Shown piece after piece: positions 6,150 to 12,032 of a stretch of DNA of 12,142 nt. The notes under the pieces are model-generated. The model saw nothing but the letters and a program-made list of their open reading frames with translations, was not told where the DNA came from and searched no databases. Every line of letters starts with the position of its first letter. The first letter of the stretch is position 1. The stretch is from an uncultured Oscillospiraceae bacterium (lineage in GTDB: Bacteria > Bacillota > Clostridia > Oscillospirales > Acutalibacteraceae). Position numbers and translations under genes: made by a program. The stretch is from positions 1 through 12,142 of the forward strand of contig CATWUX010000062.1 in assembly GCA_958354085.1 (NCBI GenBank). The letters run 5' to 3'.

Positions 6150-7823
6150 TTATCCCATCTGCGCCCGGTTCAGCGCGCACAGCACGCCCTGCATAGACGC
6201 CAGATTGATATTGTTTTCGATACCTACGCCGAAAATGGACTTTCCATCCGGCTTTTTCAGCTCAATATACGCGATCGCCTTGGAATCCGAGCCGCCGGAA
6301 ATCGCGTGCTCGTGGTACGATTGGAAGGTGTAGCCGGGCGCCAGCTCGCTCACCGCGCAGAAGAACGCGTCCAGCGGGCCGTTGCCGTCGCCGTCCACCG
6401 TAAAGGTTTGCTCACCCCGGCGAATCGTGCCGTGGAAGTGTACCCGGCTGCCCCCCTCGCCCGATTGCTCGGAGGTTGCGTGCCGTACCAGCGCGTACAC
6501 CGGCGGCACCTCCAGATAGTTGTGCCGGAACACCTCGAACAGCTCCTGCGCGGACAGCTCACGGCCTGCTTTGTCACACGCCGCCTTGACCAGCGCGCCG
6601 AATTCCGGATGCATCGCCTTGGGCAGATGATAGCCGAAGGTATTCTGCATCACAAACGCCGCGCCGCCCTTGCCGGACTGCGAATTAATGCGGATAATCG
6701 GTTCATACTGCCGTCCCACGTCGGCAGGATCGATCGGCAGATACGGAATCTCCCAATAAGGCGTGCCGGATTGCTGCATATAGGCCATACCCTTGTTGAT
6801 CGCATCCTGATGCGAACCGGAAAACGCGGTAAACACCAGCTCGCCGGCATACGGCAGCCGCTCGTGAATGTGCATCTTCGTGCAGCGCTCGTACATCTCG
6901 CGATAAGCCGGCAAATTGCTGAAATCCAGCCGCGGATCCACACCCTGCGTGTACATATTCAGCCCCATGTTCACGATATCCAGATTGCCGGTGCGCTCGC
7001 CGTTGCCGAACAGCGTGCCTTCCACGCGCTCCGCACCCGCCAGCATCGCCAGCTCCGCAGCGGCAACTCCGGTGCCGCGATCGTTATGCGGATGCACGCT
7101 GATGATCGCACGCTCGCGGCCGGGCAGATGGCGGATAAAATATTCCACCTGATCGGCATAGGTATTCGGCGTGCACATTTCCACCGTATTGGGCAGGTTG
7201 AGAATAACCGGATGCGCCGCATCTGCACCCAGCGCATCCAGCACCGCCGCGCAAATGTCCACCGCGTTGTCCATCTCGGTACCCGAAAAGCTCTCCGGCG
7301 AATACTCATAGCGAATGTTCGTATCACCGTCATAGCTCTCGGTCAGCTCCCGAATCAGCTTGGCGCCGGTAACCGCAATATCGATAATGCCCGGCATATC
7401 CTTTTGGAACACCACTTTGCGCTGCAGCGTTGAGGTGGAATTGTAAAAATGCACGATAACGTTTTTGGCGCCGCGGATCGCGTCGAAGGTCTTGCGGATA
7501 AGGTGCTCGCGCGCCTGCACCAGCACCTGAATGGTCACGTCCTCCGGAATGTGCCCGCCTTCGATCAGCTCACGGCAGATTTCATATTCCGTCTCCGAGG
7601 CGGACGGGAAGCCGACCTCGATCTCCTTGAAGCCCATATCGCACAGCGCTTTGAAAAATTCCAGCTTTTCGGGCAGATTCATCGGATCCACCAGCGCCTG
7701 ATTGCCGTCACGGAGATCCACGCTGCACCAGATGGGTGCTTTGTCGATCACACGGTTGGGCCATTGGCGGTCAGGCAGCGGAATCTGCTGAAAGGGAATG
7801 TACTTTTGAAACGATGGTTTCAT
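6150..7823 (-). CDS. leuA: 2-isopropylmalate synthase LeuA (long, type 2 form)
   Basis: LeuA condenses acetyl-CoA with 2-oxoisovalerate, the first committed step to leucine. The 557-residue product resembles the long form seen in actinobacteria and yeast rather than the E. coli form. The TIM-barrel domain has DLRDGNQAL (36-44), with the catalytic Arg and metal-binding Asp, and HPHNDRG (244-250), with the metal-binding His pair, then LFGNGERTGN (271-280). The C-terminal regulatory LeuA-dimer domain (about 455-557) includes SYHEHAISGGSDSKAIAYIE and GIENNINLASMQG; in the family this domain binds leucine for feedback inhibition. I start it at ATG 7823: GGAGGAG lies seven bases upstream, whereas a TTG at 7829 would sit right against that site. 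It is first in the operon, behind a Leu T-box leader, so both expression and activity should respond to leucine status. Confidence 0.96.
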   Translation of the reverse strand: MKPSFQKYIPFQQIPLPDRQWPNRVIDKAPIWCSVDLRDGNQALVDPMNLPEKLEFFKALCDMGFKEIEVGFPSASETEYEICRELIEGGHIPEDVTIQVLVQAREHLIRKTFDAIRGAKNVIVHFYNSTSTLQRKVVFQKDMPGIIDIAVTGAKLIRELTESYDGDTNIRYEYSPESFSGTEMDNAVDICAAVLDALGADAAHPVILNLPNTVEMCTPNTYADQVEYFIRHLPGRERAIISVHPHNDRGTGVAAAELAMLAGAERVEGTLFGNGERTGNLDIVNMGLNMYTQGVDPRLDFSNLPAYREMYERCTKMHIHERLPYAGELVFTAFSGSHQDAINKGMAYMQQSGTPYWEIPYLPIDPADVGRQYEPIIRINSQSGKGGAAFVMQNTFGYHLPKAMHPEFGALVKAACDKAGRELSAQELFEVFRHNYLEVPPVYALVRHATSEQSGEGGSRVHFHGTIRRGEQTFTVDGDGNGPLDAFFCAVSELAPGYTFQSYHEHAISGGSDSKAIAYIELKKPDGKSIFGVGIENNINLASMQGVLCALNRAQMG

Positions 7824-7863
7824 AACCAAACTCCTCCTTTATCAAGCTCAAATAGCAGAAAAT

Positions 7864-7895
7864 AAAAAACACCCGTCCCCGATAAAAGGGACGGG
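7864..7895 (-). terminator. T-box attenuator terminator
   Basis: CCCGTCCC (7895-7888) pairs with GGGACGGG (7879-7872) across an 8-base loop, followed by GT and six T (7869-7864). It is mutually exclusive with the antiterminator that shares CGTCCC, so it stops transcription before leuA when tRNA-Leu is charged. Confidence 0.93.
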
Positions 7896-8164
7896 CGAAT
7901 ATTCGCACGTGGTACCACCCAAATTCAGGCGCCAAAGCGCCCCTCGGCAAGCCTCTTGTCTGCACGCAAACGGCAAGGCTCCGACTGTTAACGCAGTCAT
8001 GCGTTCCTCCCTACCCCGGCAGCGCCGGCTCGGTCGGACAACTCCGGGATGAGCTATCCACACAGGATCCGTCATCGGCTCGCACCAACCGCCGATTCTC
8101 TGCGCACGAAACGCCTGTGTCTTATTCCCCTCAACGTCTTTTATCCGAAACTGAAGTGTAATTT
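7864..8164 (-). promoter_or_regulatory. leucine T-box riboswitch in the leuA leader
   Basis: This untranslated leader senses uncharged tRNA-Leu. On the minus strand, the distal part of stem I has the typical GGTTGGTGCGAGCC (8091-8078) loop region, flanked by CACAGG/CCTGTG. Then GGATAG-CTC-ATCCC presents CTC (8053-8051) as the leucine specifier codon. After a linker with AACGCATGACTGCGTTAA hairpin elements and a GGCGC/GCGCC stem III comes the T-box GGGTGGTACCACG (7920-7908). Its UGGU (7917-7914) complements the ACCA 3' end of tRNA-Leu (discriminator A). GGG and ACG of the T-box pair with CGTCCC (7893-7888) around a 7-base UGGUACC bulge, forming the antiterminator; the same CGTCCC is the 5' arm of the terminator. 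The lower part of stem I pairs imperfectly in my reading. Confidence 0.94.
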
Positions 8165-8170
8165 ACCATT

Positions 8171-8199
8171 ATTATACGCAAACAGGCGCCGCTTGTCAA
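8171..8199 (-). promoter_or_regulatory. consensus promoter of the leu operon
   Basis: On the minus strand, TTGACA (8199-8194) and TATAAT (8176-8171) are both perfect consensus boxes, spaced by exactly 17 bases. Initiation would be near 8164, giving a leader of about 340 bases to leuA. Such a strong promoter fits control by attenuation downstream instead of by initiation. The -35 box lies 26 bases beyond the stop codon of the histidine phosphatase gene. Confidence 0.9.
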
Positions 8200-8225
8200 G
8201 GACAATTTTTTCAAAAACGCGCCCG

Positions 8226-8840
8226 TTACTTTTCCCAAGGAATGGCGCACAGCGCCTCCGCGACCGGTTCCCGCATCCAAACGGATGGCGTGATACGCAG
8301 CGTAAAGCCGCTGCCGCTGTTGGTCACCCATTCCTTCAGCTCCAGCTTCGGCAGCCCATAGGCCGACATGATCATCATGATCACACCGCCGTGCGTACAC
8401 ACCACGGCTTCCGTTTCGCCGCTGCGCAGCAGCTCCTGTACCAAGCCCTCAAACGCCGCCATCACGCGTTTTTGAAACGTTGCCGCATCCTCGCCGCCGG
8501 GAATCGCCGTCTCTTCTCCCGATACCCAGCGCAAAAACGCCTCGTTATGCTTCAGTTCGGCTATGCTGCGCCCCTCCCATTCACCGAAATCACATTCGGC
8601 CAAGCCGTCCACGATTTCCGGCGTACAGCCGGGATACAGCACGCTCAGCGTTTGCCGGCAGCGCATCAATGGGCTGGAAAAAAAGCGCGCCGCTTCCGGA
8701 TAAGCGTAAACTTCCTTCATCCGCAGCAGCTCCTGCAAGCCATCCGGTGAAAGAGGCAGATCGGTGCGCCCGATATATAATCCCTGTTCGTTTGCCGGCG
8801 TTCGGCCGTGTCGAATAAGATGAATTTTGTAGGTTTTCAT
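8226..8840 (-). CDS. histidine phosphatase family protein (phosphoglycerate mutase-like)
   Basis: A 204-residue cytoplasmic protein of the phosphoglycerate mutase/histidine phosphatase superfamily. Key residues are visible: LIRHGRT (8-14) with the phosphorylated H11 and R10, the second Arg R60 in SSPLMRCRQT (55-64), E82 in the LAECDFGEWEG motif, and the second His H150 in CTHGG (148-152). The FGEWEG pattern is shared with alpha-ribazole phosphatase (CobC) and broad phosphatases such as PhoE; no cobalamin gene is nearby, so the substrate is open. It is too short and lacks the signatures of a glycolytic mutase. The ATG at 8840 has AGGGGGAG about six bases upstream; an in-frame TTG just before it is less likely. 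No terminator separates it from the leu promoter, so readthrough would meet the T-box. Confidence 0.88.
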   Translation of the reverse strand: MKTYKIHLIRHGRTPANEQGLYIGRTDLPLSPDGLQELLRMKEVYAYPEAARFFSSPLMRCRQTLSVLYPGCTPEIVDGLAECDFGEWEGRSIAELKHNEAFLRWVSGEETAIPGGEDAATFQKRVMAAFEGLVQELLRSGETEAVVCTHGGVIMMIMSAYGLPKLELKEWVTNSGSGFTLRITPSVWMREPVAEALCAIPWEK

Positions 8841-8873
8841 CAAAAACTCCCCCTAAAACTCACATTTTGACGA

Positions 8874-8903
8874 TTTACAAATGGTATCAACATGGGTTAT
8901 AAT
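8874..8903 (+). promoter_or_regulatory. promoter upstream of the XRE regulator gene
   Basis: TTTACA (8874-8879, 5 of 6 consensus bases) and a perfect TATAAT (8898-8903) are spaced by 18 bases. Transcription would begin near 8910, about 177 bases before the XRE start codon. A terminator-like hairpin follows within 20 bases of that start point. Confidence 0.6.
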
Positions 8904-8926
8904 ACTTAACATACCGTATAGATTTT

Positions 8927-8988
8927 ACATCACGTTCACGCTTTCCACGGTTGCGGCATTTTCCTTGGAAAGGGAACGTGATGTTTTT
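8927..8988 (+). terminator. terminator-like leader hairpin before the XRE gene
   Basis: ACATCACGTTC (8927-8937) pairs perfectly with GAACGTGATGT (8974-8984); inside, CTTTCC (8941-8946) pairs with GGAAAG (8967-8972) around a 20-base loop. Five T (8984-8988) follow. With the promoter at 8874-8903 it would yield a transcript of about 80 bases, or act as an attenuator of the regulator gene. An operator function of the palindromic arms is a third option. Confidence 0.5.
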
Positions 8989-9012
8989 CGCCGTTTTGCC
9001 GGCAAACCGGCG
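8989..9012. repeat. GC-rich palindrome upstream of XRE gene (possible operator)
   Basis: A 24-base palindrome centred at 9000/9001, CGCCGTTTTGCC/GGCAAACCGGCG, in which 11 of 12 base pairs of symmetry hold. It sits between the leader hairpin and the ribosome binding site of the regulator gene. Symmetry with CGCCG ends is shared with the palindrome at 9058-9073. Confidence 0.5.
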
Positions 9013-9057
9013 TTATTGTTATATCGTTTCCTTGTACTTGTAAAAAAGAAAATATGG

Positions 9058-9073
9058 TTCGCCGTCCGGCGAA
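9058..9073. repeat. short palindrome adjacent to the XRE ribosome binding site
   Basis: TTCGCCG-TC-CGGCGAA, two 7-base arms with a 2-base centre, ends three bases before GGAGG (9077-9081 region) of the XRE gene. It repeats the CGCCG/CGGCG ends of the palindrome at 8989-9012. It could be an operator half of an autoregulatory pair, or a hairpin that affects translation. Confidence 0.45.
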
Positions 9074-9086
9074 ATGGAGGGCTCGC

Positions 9087-9773
9087 ATGAACACCGCTTT
9101 TCCGAGAATTTTAACACTTCTCCGCAAAGAACGCGGCACCAGTCAAAAACAAGTGGCGACAGACTTACAGGTTTCGCAGGCGCTGCTGTCCCACTATGAA
9201 AAAGGTATCCGCGAATGCGGATTGGATTTTGTGGTGCGGGCCGCCGACTATTACAACGTTTCCTGTGACTATCTGCTGGGGCGCACGGCGGACAAATCCG
9301 GCGCGATCATCGCGGTGGAAGAAATCCCCGAAACCGACCCCGCCGCTAAGGAAAACAAGCTGCGCGGCAGCGTATTGCCCGTCCTGAACAAAAAGCTGGT
9401 GCTCAACTCACTGCACATCATTTTCGATCTGCTGCAGCGCTGCAACAACAAGGCACTGACCACCGAAGTGTCCGCTTATCTGACGCTGGCAGTATATGCC
9501 GTTTTCCGGCAGTTGTATGCCGCCAACCCCAAAAATCCGACCGCCATGTTCTCGGTTCCGGATTACCTGTTTCCCGCCGCCCTGTCCGGTGAATTGAGCC
9601 GTACAGCGGCGCGCATCGGCCATTTATCCGCGGGCAACACGGTAGACGGCGAACCGGGCCTGAAAGCGGAGGAGGCGCCGATTATCGTACCGGACGCGCT
9701 GTCCGGCGAATACCCGCTGTTTGCTTCTTCCCTGCTCAATCTGCTGCGCAACGCGGAAACGCGGCTGAAATAA
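9087..9773 (+). CDS. XRE-family helix-turn-helix transcriptional regulator
   Basis: The 228-residue protein has an N-terminal Cro/C1-type DNA-binding domain (about 5-66): RILTLLRKERGTSQKQVATD, the recognition-helix region VSQALLSHYEKG (29-40), and the conserved ending YNVSCDYLLGRT (56-67) common in clostridial XRE proteins. The remaining ~160 residues are not a domain I recognise; they look mainly helical (KKLVLNSLHIIFDLLQRCNN; VSAYLTLAVYAVFRQLYAAN), probably for dimerisation or sensing. I start at ATG 9087 because GGAGGG lies five bases upstream; an in-frame ATG at 9054 has no such site and would encode the palindrome. Its own promoter, a leader hairpin and two palindromes precede it, suggesting autoregulation. 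Targets are unknown. Confidence 0.87.
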   Translation: MNTAFPRILTLLRKERGTSQKQVATDLQVSQALLSHYEKGIRECGLDFVVRAADYYNVSCDYLLGRTADKSGAIIAVEEIPETDPAAKENKLRGSVLPVLNKKLVLNSLHIIFDLLQRCNNKALTTEVSAYLTLAVYAVFRQLYAANPKNPTAMFSVPDYLFPAALSGELSRTAARIGHLSAGNTVDGEPGLKAEEAPIIVPDALSGEYPLFASSLLNLLRNAETRLK

Positions 9774-9805
9774 AGATCGGCCTGCGGAAGCATAATGGAC
9801 TATCG

Positions 9806-9848
9806 CGGATGTGTTCTGCATAAGCGGCGGGACACATCCGTTTATTTT
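9806..9848 (+). terminator. intrinsic terminator after the XRE gene
   Basis: CGGATGTGTT (9806-9815) pairs with GACACATCCG (9831-9840), nine Watson-Crick pairs plus one T-G, around a 15-base loop with some internal pairing (CTGC/GCGG). TTTATTTT follows at 9841-9848. It ends 22 bases before the hydrolase start codon. Confidence 0.8.
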
Positions 9849-9870
9849 GCAGTATTAAGGAGAGTATGGC

Positions 9871-10530
9871 ATGGAACTGAAAAACAAAAAAATCAATTTC
9901 TTGGGGGATAGCATCACCGAGGGCGTCGGCACGTCTGCTCCGGCATGCCGATTCACAGAGCTGATCGCCAAGAATTACGGAGCGGTGTGCCGAAATTACG
10001 GCATCAGCGCCACGCGTATCGCTCGGCAGCAGACAGTCGTTTCCGACGTGGACCGCAGTGACATGGATTTCTGCGGGCGGGTTGCGCGCATGGATCCGGA
10101 CGCCGATATACTCGTGATATTCGGCGGTACCAACGATTACGGACATGGCGACGCGCCGATCGGTACTATGAGCGACCGCACCGTCAATACGTTTTATGGG
10201 GCGCTGCATGTGCTGTATTCCAGTTTGATCGAGAAATATCCGCACGCCCTCATTGTCGTTTTGACGCCGCTGCACCGCTGCGACGAGGATAATCCCCGCG
10301 ATGAAAACCGCAAGGCGGCCGACGTCGGAGCTCTGAGCGATTATGTCCATATCATCCGGCAGGTAGCGGAATACTACGCTCTGCCGGTGCTTGACCTGTT
10401 TGCTGCATCGGGATTACAGCCGCGTGTGCCGACCATTAAAGAGCTTTATGTGCCGGACGGTCTGCATCCGAATGATAACGGGCATAAAATTCTGGCGGTT
10501 AAGATCGCGCACTTCTTAGAAACACTGTAA
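9871..10530 (+). CDS. SGNH/GDSL-type hydrolase
   Basis: The 219 residues follow the four SGNH blocks in order: GDSITEG (12-18) with nucleophile S14, NYGISA (42-47) with the oxyanion Gly44, GGTND (85-89) with Asn88, and DGLHPND (196-202) with the catalytic D196 and H199. These enzymes hydrolyse esters, often acyl or acetyl groups on lipids or sugars. There is no signal peptide, so it should act in the cytoplasm; the substrate cannot be told from sequence. The ATG has AAGGAG about nine bases upstream. I see no obvious promoter between the XRE terminator and the start, so it may depend on leaky readthrough from the XRE gene or on a weak promoter within that gene. Confidence 0.9.
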   Translation: MELKNKKINFLGDSITEGVGTSAPACRFTELIAKNYGAVCRNYGISATRIARQQTVVSDVDRSDMDFCGRVARMDPDADILVIFGGTNDYGHGDAPIGTMSDRTVNTFYGALHVLYSSLIEKYPHALIVVLTPLHRCDEDNPRDENRKAADVGALSDYVHIIRQVAEYYALPVLDLFAASGLQPRVPTIKELYVPDGLHPNDNGHKILAVKIAHFLETL

Positions 10531-10547
10531 GACGCATGCGTCTTTTT
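10530..10547 (+). terminator. short palindrome with T run just after the hydrolase stop
   Basis: AGACGCATGCGTCT (10530-10543) is a perfect 14-base palindrome starting at the last base of the stop codon and running into TTTTT (10543-10547). A five-pair stem with a 4-base loop is weak for termination by itself; it may assist the stronger hairpin 25 bases further on. Confidence 0.4.
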
Positions 10548-10562
10548 GCATACCCGCACAGT

Positions 10563-11282
10563 CTATTTCGACACGGAACCGGCGGTTTCCTCCGCTGCTT
10601 CCGTGTCTTTTTTCTCGGCGGGGTTCCGCACCGTCTTCGTGCTGGACGCCCTCCGGCGAATCCATTTCACCATGCGGCTCTTGACCGGGAACGCCATAAA
10701 AGACGATACCAGTGTGACCGCAACCGTCAGGCAGAAGAAAATGCTGAAATACAAATTCTGGATCCCCATGACCAGTATACCGGATTCCGTCAGATAAAAC
10801 GTCGTAATCAGCGCCAGCGCCATTTCCACTATACAGAAGATACGCAGCGTGACCACATCAAAGCGATGCCCCTTGAGCGACGCAATCGCCCAGAACGGCA
10901 CAGCGAACAGCAGCGCGGTTTGCAGGGAGGTTCCCAAGAACAAAGCCACCTGCATCCAAAATTGCGCCATCGGGTAATCCGCCGGATACGCGATCGTCAT
11001 ATACAACGAAACACCGATAAACATCAGTGAGACAACCGCCATCCCGCCGACAATGATATAGCTCATCACGCGGGACAGCACCCGTACCCATTTTTTCTCC
11101 TCGCCCAGCCGATGAAACAGTAAAGCCGCCACCAACGGCACCGCTGCCGCTATCCCGATTACCACAGCGTTCACCGCTGTCACGATATACAGAAGCAAAG
11201 CCAGCGCCAACTGTATAAAGGAAAATGCAAGCAAAACTTTGGTATAGAGGGAAGTATCCTCTTCCAGTACTTTTTTGGGCAT
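10563..11282 (-). CDS. hypothetical integral membrane protein, about six helices
   Basis: I do not recognise this 239-residue protein. It has about six hydrophobic segments (roughly 15-35, 38-56, 70-94, 108-133, 143-163, 169-197), a short charged N-terminus and a basic-then-acidic cytoplasmic tail (198-239; SRMVKWIRRR, later EKKDTEAAEE). No catalytic motif, signal peptide or Cys pair stands out. I start at ATG 11282 (MPKKVLEEDTSLYTK); AAGGA is about 12 bases upstream, a loose spacing. A TTG at 11330 would add 16 residues with no better site, and ATG 11294 lies too close to AAAGG. The last ~15 codons are inside the opposing hydrolase terminator. It has its own promoter upstream. Confidence 0.75.
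   Translation of the reverse strand: MPKKVLEEDTSLYTKVLLAFSFIQLALALLLYIVTAVNAVVIGIAAAVPLVAALLFHRLGEEKKWVRVLSRVMSYIIVGGMAVVSLMFIGVSLYMTIAYPADYPMAQFWMQVALFLGTSLQTALLFAVPFWAIASLKGHRFDVVTLRIFCIVEMALALITTFYLTESGILVMGIQNLYFSIFFCLTVAVTLVSSFMAFPVKSRMVKWIRRRASSTKTVRNPAEKKDTEAAEETAGSVSK
10570..10613 (+). terminator. intrinsic terminator of the SGNH hydrolase gene
   Basis: GACACGGAA (10570-10578) pairs with TTCCGTGTC (10599-10607), an inner GCGG/CCGC pair set is available, and six T follow (10608-10613). The whole element overlaps the 3' coding end of the opposing membrane protein gene, whose C-terminal residues it encodes. Confidence 0.82.
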
Positions 11283-11363
11283 AGAGTTGACCATTCCTTT
11301 CTGCGGCGGCTCACGGCCGTCGACCTGCAACCAGACATTCGCACAAACACAAGTGTCCTTTTT

Positions 11364-11392
11364 AGTATAGCGGATTTCATGCCGAATTGCAA
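11364..11392 (-). promoter_or_regulatory. promoter of the membrane protein gene
   Basis: On the minus strand, TTGCAA (11392-11387) and TATACT (11369-11364) are spaced by exactly 17 bases. Matches are 4 of 6 and 5 of 6. Initiation would be near 11357, some 75 bases before the ATG at 11282. The -35 starts 18 bases past the stop of the metallopeptidase gene. Confidence 0.6.
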
Positions 11393-11409
11393 GGATTTCC
11401 CCGTTTTTA

Positions 11410-11946
11410 TCACGGCTGTGCTGCCGGCGGGCAGCGCAGCAGCGCGATCCGCTGCTTATAGTCCGGCAGGTACTGCGCGATCAAGGCATAAAACGCCGCT
11501 CCGTGATTCTTATACCGAATATGTGCCAGCTCATGTACGACCACATACTCCACGGCTGCATCCGGATATTGCATCAATAAACAGGAAAAACACAAGCTGT
11601 TTTTCCCGCTGCAGCTTCCGAAGCGTGTGCGGGCATTGGTGATTTTGATGCCTGCGGGCGTCAGCCCCATGCGTTGGCTGTACAAGGCCACGAGCGGCGG
11701 CAGCACAGTCTCCGCTTTTTGCCGCAGCTGCGCCAGCTGTTCCGGTGTTTTGGGAGAGGCCGCATAACGTTCCTGCTGTACCGCCAGCTTTTCCATGATC
11801 CAAGCCTCATGCTTGTCCACCAGACGATCGATATCCGCCTGCGGCACGCCAAACGGCGCACGCACCAATATCTGCCCGTCCGCCGTAACCTCCAGCGCCA
11901 GTGTCTTACGCGAAGAGCGTTTCAGTTTATAATCCCGCACCGCCAT
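11410..11946 (-). CDS. YgjP-like zinc metallopeptidase (M48/SprT-like family)
   Basis: A 178-residue protein of the YgjP-like metallopeptidase domain family (formerly DUF45). The zinc motif is HELAHIRYKNH (138-148), giving H138, catalytic E139, H142 and a third ligand candidate H148. The preceding RTRFGSCS (106-113) and the N-terminal RKTLALEVTADGQILVRAP are family landmarks. It is shorter than many members, which run past 220 residues, but both the N-terminal strand domain and the catalytic part are present, so it is not obviously truncated. There are no membrane segments, so it should be cytoplasmic; physiological substrates of the family are not well established. The ATG at 11946 has AGGA six bases upstream (AAAGGAAAGGACGAAAAATG). 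Confidence 0.87.
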   Translation of the reverse strand: MAVRDYKLKRSSRKTLALEVTADGQILVRAPFGVPQADIDRLVDKHEAWIMEKLAVQQERYAASPKTPEQLAQLRQKAETVLPPLVALYSQRMGLTPAGIKITNARTRFGSCSGKNSLCFSCLLMQYPDAAVEYVVVHELAHIRYKNHGAAFYALIAQYLPDYKQRIALLRCPPAAQP

Positions 11947-12004
11947 TTTTCGTCCTTTCCTTTATCCTTGCCCGACGGCTGTCCATCCGGCCTGTCCTCT
12001 TTTC

Positions 12005-12032
12005 ATTTTACCCGTTTTCGACGTTTTTGCAA
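12005..12032 (-). promoter_or_regulatory. possible promoter of the metallopeptidase gene
   Basis: On the minus strand, TTGCAA (12032-12027) and TAAAAT (12010-12005) are spaced by 16 bases; the -10 matches 5 of 6. Initiation near 11998 would give a leader of about 50 bases. Confidence 0.45.

Noticed and set aside
5285..6196. A 303-codon open frame on the plus strand opposite leuB
   Set aside because: It is an antisense shadow of leuB with an Arg/His-rich composition and no ribosome binding site.
6120..7433. A 437-codon open frame on the plus strand opposite leuA
   Set aside because: It is an antisense shadow of leuA. The translation is full of His, Arg, Gln and Ile in a pattern typical of reversed coding DNA, with no recognisable motif or proper start site.
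8867..8903. TTGACG (8867-8872) as the -35 box for the TATAAT at 8898
   Set aside because: The spacing is 25 bases, too long. TTTACA at 8874-8879 gives 18 bases and was used instead.
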